This document shows, in pieces, positions 1-8,807 of a DNA stretch of 64,000 bases. The translations under genes were made by a program, and so were the position numbers. This DNA comes from Rheinheimera sp. MM224 (GTDB lineage: Bacteria > Pseudomonadota > Gammaproteobacteria > Enterobacterales > Alteromonadaceae), in contig NZ_OX352320.1 in the NCBI RefSeq assembly GCF_947090785.1, positions 2,779,001 to 2,843,000 on the forward strand. The letters run 5' to 3'. The notes under the pieces were generated by a model. That model did not search any database and was not told where the DNA came from. It was given only the letters and a program-made list of their open reading frames with translations. Numbering within the stretch: the first letter of the stretch is position 1; each line of letters starts with the position of its first letter.

Positions 1-48
<48 letters not shown>

Positions 49-70
49 ACTTGCAGATGTAACGCTGAAG

Positions 71-146
71 TGGCGTCCCTTAGGGGATTCGAACCCCTGT
101 TACCGCCGTGAAAGGGCGGTGTCCTAGGCCTCTAGACGAAAGGGAC
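71..146 (-). tRNA. tRNA-Glu(TTC), copy 4 in transcription order
   Basis: This is a 76-base tRNA with encoded CCA. The anticodon stem CCGCC/GGCGG encloses the loop CTTTCAC (anticodon TTC), and the T loop reads GGTTCGAATCC. It is identical to the other three Glu copies, and 24 bases separate it from the preceding copy. Confidence 0.97.
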
Positions 147-170
147 ACTGGATAGGTCTTCATATGATGC

Positions 171-246
171 TGGCGTCCCTTAGGGGATTCGAACCCCTGT
201 TACCGCCGTGAAAGGGCGGTGTCCTAGGCCTCTAGACGAAAGGGAC
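171..246 (-). tRNA. tRNA-Glu(TTC), copy 3
   Basis: Identical 76-base tRNA-Glu with TTC anticodon and encoded CCA. The spacers on either side (24 and 34 bases) are unrelated in sequence, so the mature tRNA and not the spacer is what is conserved between copies. Confidence 0.97.
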
Positions 247-280
247 AGGCGCATAAACATCACATTTTGTACTGACTAAT

Positions 281-356
281 TGGCGTCCCTTAGGGGATTC
301 GAACCCCTGTTACCGCCGTGAAAGGGCGGTGTCCTAGGCCTCTAGACGAAAGGGAC
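281..356 (-). tRNA. tRNA-Glu(TTC), copy 2
   Basis: Identical 76-base tRNA-Glu with TTC anticodon and encoded CCA, part of the minus-strand array driven from the promoter at 598-626. Confidence 0.97.
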
Positions 357-382
357 ACTACAGTCAGTTTGTCAGATTTTGT

Positions 383-458
383 TGGCGTCCCTTAGGGGAT
401 TCGAACCCCTGTTACCGCCGTGAAAGGGCGGTGTCCTAGGCCTCTAGACGAAAGGGAC
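383..458 (-). tRNA. tRNA-Glu(TTC), copy 1
   Basis: First of the four identical tRNA-Glu genes in transcription order, 16 bases after the tRNA-Ala. Anticodon TTC, CCA encoded. Confidence 0.97.
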
Positions 459-474
459 ACTGGAACAAAATCTT

Positions 475-550
<76 letters not shown>

Positions 551-597
551 ACACCAATTGCAGAGGCTGCTAAGCAATCCCCTACAAGACGAGGCGA

Positions 598-626
598 ATT
601 CTAGGGGCCGAGGCCAAAGGTGTCAA
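598..626 (-). promoter_or_regulatory. sigma-70 promoter of the tRNA array
   Basis: On the minus strand TTGACA (621-626) is followed by 17 bases and TAGAAT (598-603), a perfect -35 and a 5/6 -10 at ideal spacing. The bases after the -10 begin GC-rich (TCGCCTCGTC), like the discriminators of stringently controlled stable-RNA promoters. No other convincing promoter lies between here and the tRNAs. Confidence 0.85.
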
Positions 627-808
627 CAGTTTTTTAGAAAGCCTTAACCGTTCGCATATTTTTTAAACTAAGTGACGATTGAAGCAGCAAATTACAGCAA
701 AATAAATAACATAGCCGCCCTGCTCTGTTGGCAAATTGATTCAACTCCAGGATCTGGTATGACACCACACAGAGATAAAATGAGAACTAAAAGTAACGTG
801 CAGGGAAA

Positions 809-990
809 GCATACCCAAAGTAGTTGGAATTAAAAGGAGGCAGCCAATCTTGAAACCCGGGAGCATAGTAGACCTATGTACAATTGGATTGAAGCGAGAA
901 TGCTCGGGTTTTGCCACGCGGATACTTTCGAAATTACTGAGCAAAAGCGCGCAGTCAACAAAGCGGTAGCTTCAAGTACCAAGGGTATAC
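809..990. repeat. degenerate ERIC/IRU-like intergenic repeat
   Basis: The stretch starts with ATACCCAAAGTAGTTGGA and ends with CGCAGTCAACAAAG...AAGGGTATAC, the inverted ends expected of an ERIC element. In the middle, AACCCGGGAGCATAG...CCTATG resembles the clean copy at 8661-8788, and ATGCTCGGGTTT closes a long imperfect hairpin. At about 182 bp it is roughly 55 bp longer than the 127-bp ERIC consensus I recall, so it carries an insertion or has diverged. Together with flanking plain DNA it fills the 444-base gap between the tRNA array and the TonB cluster terminator, in which I see no gene. Confidence 0.5.
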
Positions 991-994
991 AAAG

Positions 995-1023
995 AAAAAA
1001 CCCTGCCGAAGCAGGGTTTTTTT
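995..1023 (-). terminator. rho-independent terminator of the TonB operon
   Basis: On the minus strand CCCTGC-TTCG-GCAGGG is closed by a UUCG tetraloop and followed by a run of six T. The plus strand also has a T run, so it may work in both directions. It begins 5 bases after the stop codon of the TPR gene. Confidence 0.9.
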
Positions 1024-1027
1024 ACTA

Positions 1028-2293
1028 TTAAAGACTCACGTTGTTTTTGCTAGCGCGCTCTTTAATGTAGCTCTCCCAGCTTGCAGCCTGACGGGCAAAC
1101 TTAGGATCGCCTTTAACTTTCTGTACCGCCTGATATGCATCTTTGAACTTGTTCTGATAGAAATAAGCTTCTACCAGAGCCAAATACACTGGACCTTTGG
1201 CTTTTACACCAGCATCCAGCGCTTTGTTCAGAGCGACAACAGCAGCAGAGTATTTTTCAGCAAGGATCAGAGATGAACCCTGACGACGATAAGCATCACC
1301 ATCATTGTCTAACTGAGCTGACTCACCGTAATACTGAGCGGCTTTATCCATTTCACGCGCAGCCTGGAATGAACTGGCCATACTGTTCAGCATAGTTTTA
1401 TCTTTTTTGATTAAACCAGACTTAATATGTTTTTCCAGTGTCACGCCTGCTTTGTATGGAACGTTGGCGTTGGAGTACAGCTGAGATAATAACTTGAACT
1501 CATTTTCTGAATCCAGCATGCCTTGCATAGCTGCAACTTCAAGTGTTACCAAAGCTTTTTCGTATTGCTCTTCAATAGAGTAGAACTGAGCCAGATAAGT
1601 CCACCAGCGTTTTTCCGCAGGGAAAACCTTCACAGTGGTCTCTAACACTTCGATCGCTTTTTTGTTGTTTTTCAGCTCGTAATAAGCAGAAAACTTCAAG
1701 GTATAAGGACCGGCGTTTGGCTTAGCTTTATCTTGCAGAGCAATTGCCATATCAGCAGGCTCAATCACCTTCTGATACTGTTTTGTTTCCATGTAAGCGC
1801 TGGCTATACGCAGATATACGTTCGCATCTTTCTCACCAGTGAAATCTAACCACTGGTAATAAGTTTTGATCGATTCGTTGTACTGCTTATCGCTTAGCAA
1901 CAAGTCGGCTAATAAACGGTAAGACGCAGCCTGATCAGAAAAACTTAATACATCAGGCTGAATTGCTTTACGCAGGAAGCCAATGGCCTTTTTCTCGTCT
2001 TTCGCGGCCCACATGTTGCCTAAAAAACGATTTAAATAAGCCATGTCAAACTCATTGTTTGACTCAACACCTTGCAATGCAGCAATAGCTTCAGTTACCT
2101 TTTCAGCACTGTAAAGCTCATACGCTTTACCTATAGCTTTACCAACTCTTTCGCCTACAGCTGTTGATTTGCGGTTTTTCCGCGCTTCAATTTTTGCAGG
2201 GTCCGGAGCAGCTACAGCGTACGAACTTAAAGTTGTAGCACCAAAGCTGGCAAGTACGATCAACGCAGAAGTAAGTGTATTAATTTTCTTCAT
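1028..2293 (-). CDS. TPR-repeat periplasmic protein of the TonB2-type cluster
   Basis: 421 aa. An N-terminal signal peptide (about residues 1-29, hydrophobic stretch ending SSYAVAA) directs it to the periplasm. The rest is alpha-helical tetratricopeptide-type repeats, with recurring A/Y-x-x-L-A patterns such as AYLNRFLGNMW, AASYRLLADLL and GPYTLKFSAYYELKN. No catalytic motif is visible. It is the last gene of the six-gene operon, 4 bases after tonB, and ends in a strong terminator. TPR proteins in this position are known in TonB2-type clusters of Vibrio and Shewanella; a scaffolding role for the energising complex is inferred. The family is clear, the exact function is not. Confidence 0.85.
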   Translation of the reverse strand: MKKINTLTSALIVLASFGATTLSSYAVAAPDPAKIEARKNRKSTAVGERVGKAIGKAYELYSAEKVTEAIAALQGVESNNEFDMAYLNRFLGNMWAAKDEKKAIGFLRKAIQPDVLSFSDQAASYRLLADLLLSDKQYNESIKTYYQWLDFTGEKDANVYLRIASAYMETKQYQKVIEPADMAIALQDKAKPNAGPYTLKFSAYYELKNNKKAIEVLETTVKVFPAEKRWWTYLAQFYSIEEQYEKALVTLEVAAMQGMLDSENEFKLLSQLYSNANVPYKAGVTLEKHIKSGLIKKDKTMLNSMASSFQAAREMDKAAQYYGESAQLDNDGDAYRRQGSSLILAEKYSAAVVALNKALDAGVKAKGPVYLALVEAYFYQNKFKDAYQAVQKVKGDPKFARQAASWESYIKERASKNNVSL

Positions 2294-2297
2294 AGTG

Positions 2298-2918
2298 TTA
2301 ACCCCCAGCCTGATCTAAGGAGAAGTCCAGTTGAACCATAATACCTGGTTGCTGAACTGTCTTACCATCGACCACTTTCGGTGAATATTTCCAACGTTTC
2401 AGTGCGCGAATTGCTTCACGGTCAAATACACGTTTAGGTTCTGCTTCAACAACAGTCACGTCACCGACGCTACCATCTTCCAGAATAGTAAAGCGCATTT
2501 TCACCCAACCCTGCAGACCATCACGAGCAGCTTGTACCGGGTATTTAGGTTCAATACGAACTATTGGAGTGGCATCGCCATCACGCATCATTGCTGAAGA
2601 CGGATCGCCTAAGCCTGAGCTCGCACCACCTACGTCAACAGACGGCAGGTTAAACCCTATAGAGCCACCTGTATCGGTAGACTCAGGTTCTGCAACCGGA
2701 GCTTTCGGAGGCTCTGGCGGCGGTGGTGGCGGCGGTGGCGGCACTCGAACACGAGTCTGAGCTTTTGACTCAGGCGGTGTCGAGTTAATTTCAATAACGA
2801 TTTGATCCTTTTTAGCATTGGTGAACGTATCATCCCCACCTATAAGGAATGCCATCAACACATACAGGAAAAACGTTATTACCGCACCAACAACCAGTGA
2901 TAGTAATAACCTTACCAT
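2298..2918 (-). CDS. tonB: TonB family energy transducer
   Basis: 206 aa. One N-terminal transmembrane helix (about residues 4-27) anchors it in the inner membrane. It is followed by a short proline-rich spacer with a run of nine prolines (about residues 60-75), then a glycine/serine linker and a C-terminal TonB domain (about 118-203) with YPVQAARDGLQGWV and the RVFDREAIRALKRWKY segment. It transmits proton-motive force from ExbB/ExbD to outer-membrane receptors. Its short spacer and small size fit the TonB2 class rather than classical TonB. It starts 1 base after exbD. The receptor at 48.7-51.4 kb is a possible client, though nothing in the sequence ties the two together. Confidence 0.95.
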   Translation of the reverse strand: MVRLLLSLVVGAVITFFLYVLMAFLIGGDDTFTNAKKDQIVIEINSTPPESKAQTRVRVPPPPPPPPPEPPKAPVAEPESTDTGGSIGFNLPSVDVGGASSGLGDPSSAMMRDGDATPIVRIEPKYPVQAARDGLQGWVKMRFTILEDGSVGDVTVVEAEPKRVFDREAIRALKRWKYSPKVVDGKTVQQPGIMVQLDFSLDQAGG

Positions 2919-2919
2919 A

Positions 2920-3321
2920 TTACTTGTTCTCCGCAGCGATCGAAATCTTATCGATACCAGCCAGCTTGATTTGGTCCATTACTGAAACCACAATACCGTG
3001 CTTAGCTTCTTTATCTGCTTGAATGATAACGGTGTCAGTTGGCGATTCAGCTAACAGTTTCTCAACCGTTGCACCAACACGCTCAACGTCTACAGCACGT
3101 TTATCCATCCAAATCTCACCGTTTGCACGGATCGCAATAAAGATAGTGGCTGATGGCTTAGATTGAGCTTTCGCCGCTTTAGGACGGTTTACGTCAATAC
3201 CAGCTTCTTTAACGAACGAAGTCGTTACGATAAAGAAGATCAGCATGATGAATACAACGTCCAACATTGGCGTTAAATCGATTGCTGCCTCTTCGGCTTC
3301 ACGTCTAATTTTACGTGCCAT
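2920..3321 (-). CDS. exbD: ExbD family proton-channel subunit
   Basis: 133 aa, the normal ExbD length. A cytoplasmic N-terminus is followed by one transmembrane helix (about residues 20-37, LDVVFIMLIFFIVTTSF) that contains the conserved proton-carrying aspartate at residue 21. The C-terminal periplasmic domain (about 50-133) is intact. It works with ExbB at 3335-3859 to couple proton flow to TonB. It lies 13 bases after exbB and 1 base before tonB, so the three are clearly co-translated. Confidence 0.96.
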   Translation of the reverse strand: MARKIRREAEEAAIDLTPMLDVVFIMLIFFIVTTSFVKEAGIDVNRPKAAKAQSKPSATIFIAIRANGEIWMDKRAVDVERVGATVEKLLAESPTDTVIIQADKEAKHGIVVSVMDQIKLAGIDKISIAAENK

Positions 3322-3334
3322 AAATTACTCTCTA

Positions 3335-3859
3335 TCAATGATGAGGCATGTTGTCAGCTAACTCATGAACTGCTGACTTCACCTTACCTTCCAATTTGGA
3401 CGTTACAAATACACCTGATAAACATGCAACCATACCAGCCATAGTTGGAATTGTTGCCATTGAAATACCAGCTGCCATCAGTCTTGGGTTACCAGTACCT
3501 TGCACCGCCATAATTTCGAAAACGGCGATCATACCAGTCACAGTACCTAACAAACCGACCATCGGGCAGATCGCAACCAAAGTTTTGATTACATTGATCC
3601 GCTCATTCAGTTTGACAGATGCATCAGACACCCACGCATCACGAATTTTATGCGCATACCATGAGGTTGTATCAACCCGGGCATTCCAGTCTGCGATAAT
3701 TTTACTACGCATCGCTGGATATTCCCGACTGATAAACCAGAAGCGCTCTATGATCAATACCCACATGATGAAGAGCACTAAGGCGACAATATAAAGTACA
3801 TCGCCGCCGGTAGCGATAAAATCCCTGACAGATTCCCAAAGCTCTATCAGGCTATGCAT
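3335..3859 (-). CDS. exbB: ExbB family proton-channel subunit (TonB2 type)
   Basis: 174 aa MotA/TolQ/ExbB-domain membrane protein. One transmembrane helix lies at about residues 20-40 and two more in the C-terminal half, with the family signature LLGTVTGMIAVFEIMAVQGTG and the following MAAGISMATIPTMAGM helix. It is shorter than E. coli ExbB (about 240 aa), as is usual for ExbB2 in TonB2 systems. Its start codon shares one base with the stop codon of ttpC (TAATG), indicating translational coupling. It is distinct from the larger MotA/ExbB-domain protein just upstream. Confidence 0.95.
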   Translation of the reverse strand: MHSLIELWESVRDFIATGGDVLYIVALVLFIMWVLIIERFWFISREYPAMRSKIIADWNARVDTTSWYAHKIRDAWVSDASVKLNERINVIKTLVAICPMVGLLGTVTGMIAVFEIMAVQGTGNPRLMAAGISMATIPTMAGMVACLSGVFVTSKLEGKVKSAVHELADNMPHH

Positions 3860-5223
3860 TACGCTTTCTCCTTCTCCGCATGAGCAGCGATGATACCAGC
3901 GCTTTGCTCATCCAGGACATGCAGGATTGAGTTAGACTTCGTTTGTAACATTGAGTGGATAAACAGTAATGGCAGAGCACATAACAGACCTTGAACGGTT
4001 GTTACTAACGCCATTGAAATCTGACCAGCCATGATTTTCGGGTCACCAGTACCGTGTAAGGTAATAACCTGGAACGCACCGATCATACCAACAACTGTAC
4101 CTAACAGACCTAATAAAGGACCTACAGCAGCGATTAACTTCAGGATACCGATACCTTTTTCGATAGCCGGAGTTTCGCGCATAATAGCTTCGTCCAGTTT
4201 CAGTTCTAAGTTTTCAACGTCAACGTTTTTGTTGTCATGGTAAACTTTCAGGATACGGCCCAGAGCGTTTTTCTCTGAAGGGTTAGACAGGTTTTTCAGC
4301 TGAGCATTTACACCTGAAGAGGCTGCAGTCAGAGCTAAGAAACGCAGTAAACCAATCAGTAAACCAATACCTAACAATACTGTGATTACGTAACCTACAG
4401 TACCACCTTGGTGGAATTGCTCTTCTAAAGTAGCTTCCTGAGTTTTCAGACGCAGTAAGTTACCACCAGTTGGGTCGATATAAACTGGCATCAGAGTACC
4501 GGCAGCTGCATCTTTAAACGCAGTTGCATCAGCAACAATGTAAGACTCAGGTTGTTTAACCAGAGGTTGCATTTCCTGAGTATCAGCGTTAAACACCAGG
4601 TAACCGATGTCTGAAATCAGGTTAAATGAACCAACACGAGTAACAGAAGCAGTAGCACCATTACCATCCAGACCAACTACGTTGCCTTCGAATTTAGATA
4701 CTTTAGCAGACTCAGTCATTTCAGTTTGCAGAGCAACCCACAGTTCTTCCAGTTCATTGATAGTTGGAAGTTCTTTGGCTTCTGACAGTTTTTTCAGCAG
4801 TTCTTCACGGCCTTTAAACTGAGCACTGATGTTAGAAGTAGCGATACCGCCGATGGTTTCAGTTGCAGCACCACGAACGATACCGAACATTTCACCTAAA
4901 GTACCCTGAGCAGCAATTAATTCAGCTTCTTTCGCAGCTAATTTGCCTTCATTGTCAGCGAATTGCTGAGTTAAAGACTTACCACGGGATTCTTCAGCAG
5001 CAAATTCAGCTTTAGCTCTGTTTAACAGGGCTTGCTTGTCAGCGCGGTCAGATAAAAATTCCTGTTCGCGTTGCTGGTTGATTTTACCTTCAGCAGTACG
5101 TGATTTTTTAACTTGCTCTAACAATTGGTCAAGTTTGGCTGTATCGGCAGCAGCAGTTAAGCACACGCCTGCAGACATAGTTACAACAGCTGCAACTACT
5201 AAACCTTTAAAAACTTTCTTCAT
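3859..5223 (-). CDS. ttpC: TtpC-like large MotA/TolQ/ExbB-domain protein
   Basis: 454 aa. A signal peptide (about 1-26) precedes a long, charged, coiled-coil periplasmic region (about 30-140, rich in E, A, Q, K) and a globular part. A C-terminal MotA/TolQ/ExbB domain (about 270-450) has three hydrophobic helices and the signature LLGLLGTVVGMIGAFQVITLHGTG. This architecture matches TtpC, described in Vibrio as an extra essential component of TonB2 systems. The gene sits 6 bases after the DUF3450 gene and overlaps exbB by one base. The symbol is assigned from architecture and context, not from a sequence search. Confidence 0.85.
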   Translation of the reverse strand: MKKVFKGLVVAAVVTMSAGVCLTAAADTAKLDQLLEQVKKSRTAEGKINQQREQEFLSDRADKQALLNRAKAEFAAEESRGKSLTQQFADNEGKLAAKEAELIAAQGTLGEMFGIVRGAATETIGGIATSNISAQFKGREELLKKLSEAKELPTINELEELWVALQTEMTESAKVSKFEGNVVGLDGNGATASVTRVGSFNLISDIGYLVFNADTQEMQPLVKQPESYIVADATAFKDAAAGTLMPVYIDPTGGNLLRLKTQEATLEEQFHQGGTVGYVITVLLGIGLLIGLLRFLALTAASSGVNAQLKNLSNPSEKNALGRILKVYHDNKNVDVENLELKLDEAIMRETPAIEKGIGILKLIAAVGPLLGLLGTVVGMIGAFQVITLHGTGDPKIMAGQISMALVTTVQGLLCALPLLFIHSMLQTKSNSILHVLDEQSAGIIAAHAEKEKA

Positions 5224-5229
5224 TTATGC

Positions 5230-6003
5230 TTACTCCGCTGCTAACACTGGAAGTTTTAACAATTCTGGGGCAGCTTGTTTACCCGCAACACGAATCGCTA
5301 ACTTGGTAGATTCCAGGTATTCTTGACCCAGAGCTTCCCATTGACCTGTAGTTCTGTTGAACATCCAGGCTTGTTTTTCATCCAGAGATTGAGCCAGTAA
5401 GGCAACACGACCTACGTAAACGTAGTTCACAGTGATTTCGCTGCCATCAACAGCCAGTTTGTCTGTGTAAGTAACCAGCGCTGTACCTAAATCTTTTTCA
5501 ACTTGGTAAGCTTCGATCACTAAACGGTACATTTCAGAAGTGTTTACTGCTGAATTACCTAAAACGCCACGTAAACGTTCGATACGAGCTAAACGGCCAG
5601 CCAAATCGATTGGCATATCCGCTTTGATAAAGGCTTCTAAAGTATCAACCATACGATACATCAGAGGAACGATACCTTGTTTAGTACCTTCGATAGTACC
5701 AATTTGCTTGTCAAAAGAAGACAGTGATGCGTTTTGATCGGCAACCAATTTAGCAACGTGGTCGTTGTAAACTTTTAAATTTTCAGTTTGTTCAACTAAT
5801 TGACGGTACTCTGCCAATAATTCCTGACTTTGGTCAAAAATGTTGTTGATTTTTTCCTGAGATTGTACTGAAGCGCGGATATTTTGCTGACCCGCTTTCT
5901 GCAGTTCAACCAATGGATCTGCTGCTACTGAGGTGCTGGCCAATGCGAATGCTCCAAACAGAGCAGAAGCAACCAGACTCTTACGAATGTTATTGTTAGA
6001 CAT
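5230..6003 (-). CDS. DUF3450 family periplasmic protein
   Basis: 257 aa from the ATG at 6003, chosen because a signal peptide (MSNNNIRK... to ASTSVAA) follows directly and TTGGGAAC lies just upstream; the frame is open for 21 more codons, but that extension would precede the signal peptide. The mature protein is mostly helical and coiled-coil (about residues 30-110, e.g. SQELLAEYRQLVEQTENLK). DUF3450 proteins are typically the first gene of TonB2/TtpC clusters; their role is unknown, and a structural partner of TtpC is a reasonable guess. It is first in the operon, about 96 bases after the promoter -10. Confidence 0.85.
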   Translation of the reverse strand: MSNNNIRKSLVASALFGAFALASTSVAADPLVELQKAGQQNIRASVQSQEKINNIFDQSQELLAEYRQLVEQTENLKVYNDHVAKLVADQNASLSSFDKQIGTIEGTKQGIVPLMYRMVDTLEAFIKADMPIDLAGRLARIERLRGVLGNSAVNTSEMYRLVIEAYQVEKDLGTALVTYTDKLAVDGSEITVNYVYVGRVALLAQSLDEKQAWMFNRTTGQWEALGQEYLESTKLAIRVAGKQAAPELLKLPVLAAE

Positions 6004-6098
6004 AGTTCCCAACCAATAATTGCTGATTAACGTAACCTGTTTTTGAAAGGCTATTTTTTGTAACAAAAGATAACCCGGTTAAAGGGTAAACCGCCCGC

Positions 6099-6127
6099 AT
6101 CATTGCAGCAAACTCGCGGATTGTCAA
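6099..6127 (-). promoter_or_regulatory. promoter of the TonB2-type operon
   Basis: On the minus strand a perfect TTGACA (6122-6127) is followed by 17 bases and AATGAT (6099-6104, 4/6 to TATAAT). It precedes the first gene of the cluster with about 96 bases of leader. I looked for an obvious Fur box here and did not see one. A weak hairpin (AGAGG...CCTCT, 6205-6219) with a short T stretch may end the fba transcript just before it. Confidence 0.6.
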
Positions 6128-6244
6128 TATAACAACGACAGTCAACGATGACAGTTTTGTTGCAATTTACTTGCGATTTATACCCATTTTTTCTTAAGCA
6201 AAACAGAGGGCATTCCTCTATTAATAATCCATTAATTTTTTTGC

Positions 6245-7309
6245 TTATTTAATGTTCGGTGTTAATTTCCCCGACTCATACAACTTCACCATTTGCTCAA
6301 GAGAAATGGCTTTTATTTTTGATGCGTTGCCGGCAGTACCAAAAGCCAGATAACGATCCTTACAAATTTCAGTCATAGCTTTGACTGATTCCTGCAAATA
6401 CTTACGGGGATCAAATTCCGCAGGGTTTTTCGCCATGTAACGGCGGATAGCTCCTGTCGAGGCTAAACGTAAGTCAGTATCTATATTGATCTTACGAACG
6501 CCATACTTAATCCCTTCCTGAATTTGTTCAACTGGCACACCATAAGTTTCAGGTATAGCTCCACCATACTCGTTGATGATAGCCAACCACTCTTGTGGCA
6601 CAGAAGATGAACCGTGCATCACCAGATGGGTATCCGGGATACGGGCATGAATATCTTTAATGCGATCAATCGCCAGAATATCACCTGTAGGCGGGCGACT
6701 GAACTTATAGGCACCATGTGACGTACCGCAAGCTATAGCCAGCGCATCGACACCTGTCGCTTTGACAAACTGAGCCGCTTCTTCAGGATCAGTCAACATT
6801 TGGTCATGGCTTAGGATGCAATCTGCACCTATGCCATCTTCTTCACCTGCTGCGCCAGTTTCAAGCGAGCCTAAACAACCTAATTCGCCCTCTACTGAAA
6901 CACCACAGGCATGCGCCATATCTACAACCCGACGCGTTATATCGGCATTGTAATCATAATCCATCGGTGTTTTACCATCAGTTCCTAAAGAACCATCCAT
7001 CATCACCGAAGAAAAACCCAGCTGAATCGCCTGCTGACATATAGCGGCTGAGGTGCCATGGTCCTGATGCATCACCACTGGAATATGCGGGAATTCTTCC
7101 ACGGCCGCCAGTATTAAATGACGCAAAAATGGAGCTCCGGCATATTTACGCGCACCTGCAGATGCCTGCACTATCACAGGACTGTCTGTTGCATCAGCGG
7201 CAAGCATGATGGCACGCATTTGTTCTAAGTTGTTGACGTTAAAAGCTGGTACTGCATAACCAAACTCAGCAGCGTGGTCCAACATTTGACGCATTGAAAT
7301 CAGAGCCAT
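6245..7309 (-). CDS. fba: fructose-bisphosphate aldolase, class II
   Basis: 354 aa from the ATG at 7309, chosen because GAGAGGAT lies at the right distance and the family begins MALISMRQ; the frame is open upstream but without conservation. It cleaves fructose-1,6-bisphosphate to DHAP and glyceraldehyde-3-phosphate, or does the reverse in gluconeogenesis. HQDHG at about residues 81-85 supplies the catalytic Asp and a zinc-binding His. GTSHGAYKF and MHGSSSVP are the other metal and phosphate-binding segments. Length and N-terminus match the 'Calvin cycle' subtype of class II aldolases. It is last in the tkt-epd-pgk-fba block and probably co-transcribed with pgk (139-base gap, no strong terminator seen). 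Confidence 0.97.
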   Translation of the reverse strand: MALISMRQMLDHAAEFGYAVPAFNVNNLEQMRAIMLAADATDSPVIVQASAGARKYAGAPFLRHLILAAVEEFPHIPVVMHQDHGTSAAICQQAIQLGFSSVMMDGSLGTDGKTPMDYDYNADITRRVVDMAHACGVSVEGELGCLGSLETGAAGEEDGIGADCILSHDQMLTDPEEAAQFVKATGVDALAIACGTSHGAYKFSRPPTGDILAIDRIKDIHARIPDTHLVMHGSSSVPQEWLAIINEYGGAIPETYGVPVEQIQEGIKYGVRKINIDTDLRLASTGAIRRYMAKNPAEFDPRKYLQESVKAMTEICKDRYLAFGTAGNASKIKAISLEQMVKLYESGKLTPNIK

Positions 7310-7448
7310 GAGATCCTCTCTCTTTGTGTAGGGTAAGGGTTGTGTTTTAAAACCGCGGGCTCTGCTGTCACCTGAGGTGATCTTTAATTGCACAGAACCT
7401 ACGGTCGTTCTCGTTTAGATTTTTGTAGTTATTTGTAATCTAACAGCT

Positions 7449-8633
7449 TTAGGCTGTGGTTTTGGCACGTTGTTCCAAAATTTCCACTGCTGGTAAGGTT
7501 TTACCTTCGAGGAATTCCAGAAATGCTCCGCCACCTGTAGAAATATAAGAAATTTTGTTAGCTAATTCATACTTATCAATAGCAGCTAAAGTATCGCCAC
7601 CACCAGCTATAGAAAATGCCTGACTATCTGCAATGGCCAAAGCCAAAGCTTTGGTGCCTTGTTCAAATGAGGCAAATTCAAACACACCAACAGGGCCATT
7701 CCAGACAATAGTGCCGGCGTTTTTCAAAATGTCGACCAGAGCAGCACTGCTGTCAGGACCAATATCAAATACCATGTCGTCACTGCTGATGTCAGCAACA
7801 GACTTGGTGGCTGCCGGAGTGTCTTCAGCAAAAGCTTTGCCTGTCACTACATCTGTTGGCACAGGAATAGAACCACCGTTCGCTTTGGCTTGTGCCATTA
7901 AACGTTTCGCTTCTGGTATCAGGTCAATTTCAACCAGGGATTTACCGACTTGATAGCCCTGAGCCGCAATAAAGGTATTGGCGATACCACCACCGACAAT
8001 CAACTGATCAACAATACCTGATAAAGACTCAAGCACTGTTAGCTTGGTCGATACTTTAGAGCCGCCTACAATAGCAACCAATGGGCGCTTCGGATTTTTA
8101 AGCGCTGCTGCTAATGCATCTAACTCGGCAGCCAACAAAGGACCAGCACATGCGATTGGCGCAAATTGTGCCACACCATGAGTAGTAGCCTGAGCTCGGT
8201 GTGCAGTACCAAAAGCGTCCATCACAAACACGTCACATAAAGCAGCAAGTTTTTTCGATAAGGTTTCGTCGTTTTTGCCTTCGCCTTTATTAAACCGCAC
8301 GTTTTCAAACACAACCACTTCACCGGCATTCACTTCAACACCGTCCAGGTAGTCTTTAACCAGGCGCACAGGCACAGACAAAGCGGCATTTAAATAATCA
8401 ACCACAGGCGCCATCGAAAACTCTTCAGCGTATACACCTTCATCAGGACGACCTAAGTGAGAACACACCATCACTTTGCCACCTTTTTTAAGCGCTAATT
8501 CAATAGTAGGAATAGCAGCTTTTAAACGTGCATCTGAGGTCACTTTTCCATTTTTAACAGGTACGTTTAAGTCTTCACGGATCAGTACCCGCTTCCCTGT
8601 TAAATCGACATCCGCCATCTTAATTACTGACAT
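7449..8633 (-). CDS. pgk: phosphoglycerate kinase
   Basis: 394 aa from the ATG at 8633 ([23 protein letters not shown]...), with AGGAG upstream. The frame stays open 47 codons further, but that part is translated ERIC-like repeat and is not part of the protein. It converts 1,3-bisphosphoglycerate and ADP to 3-phosphoglycerate and ATP. Visible family features are the substrate-binding N-terminal domain (RADLN-type segment, HLGRP at about 60), the KFSNKGEG-type loop ([11 protein letters not shown]), WNGPVGVFE, and the nucleotide-binding GGGDTLAAI near the C-terminus. It lies between epd and fba on the same strand. Confidence 0.98.
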   Translation of the reverse strand: MSVIKMADVDLTGKRVLIREDLNVPVKNGKVTSDARLKAAIPTIELALKKGGKVMVCSHLGRPDEGVYAEEFSMAPVVDYLNAALSVPVRLVKDYLDGVEVNAGEVVVFENVRFNKGEGKNDETLSKKLAALCDVFVMDAFGTAHRAQATTHGVAQFAPIACAGPLLAAELDALAAALKNPKRPLVAIVGGSKVSTKLTVLESLSGIVDQLIVGGGIANTFIAAQGYQVGKSLVEIDLIPEAKRLMAQAKANGGSIPVPTDVVTGKAFAEDTPAATKSVADISSDDMVFDIGPDSSAALVDILKNAGTIVWNGPVGVFEFASFEQGTKALALAIADSQAFSIAGGGDTLAAIDKYELANKISYISTGGGAFLEFLEGKTLPAVEILEQRAKTTA

Positions 8634-8660
8634 ACCAGACTCCTGTGATTTGATTAATTT

Positions 8661-8788
8661 TATTCCCGTCGTACTTAAAGCTGCAGCTTTGTTGACTGCG
8701 CCATTTCGCCCCAGTCGCATAGGTTTACTATGCTTCTGGGGTCTTACTGGCTTGTCGCCGCCCTGCAACTCCAAGCTACTTGGGTATA
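8661..8788. repeat. ERIC/IRU-like palindromic repeat, 128 bp
   Basis: Read on the minus strand it begins TTATACCCAAGTAGCTTGGA and ends AAGTACGACGGGAATA, with a central palindrome CCCCAGAAGCATAG...CTATGCGACTGGGG. These ends, the CCCCAG/CTGGGG core and the length of 128 bp match the 127-bp enterobacterial ERIC element as I remember it. It sits in the transcribed gap between epd and pgk and would form a long RNA hairpin about 27 bases upstream of the pgk start codon. The similarity call is from memory of the consensus. Confidence 0.75.
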
Positions 8789-8807
8789 AGTTCTAATTTA
8801 AATAAAT

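Noticed and set aside
71..458. Regularly spaced direct repeats resembling a CRISPR array
   Set aside because: The repeats are four complete tRNA-Glu genes with 24-34 base spacers; repeat length and folding are those of tRNAs.
741..944. Minus-strand open frame of 67 codons near the tRNA array
   Set aside because: It lies mostly in the degenerate ERIC-like repeat, has no ribosome-binding site and no recognisable feature.
8634..8774. 47-codon N-terminal extension of phosphoglycerate kinase
   Set aside because: The extension is translated ERIC-like repeat; the family start MSVIKM with AGGAG lies at 8633.
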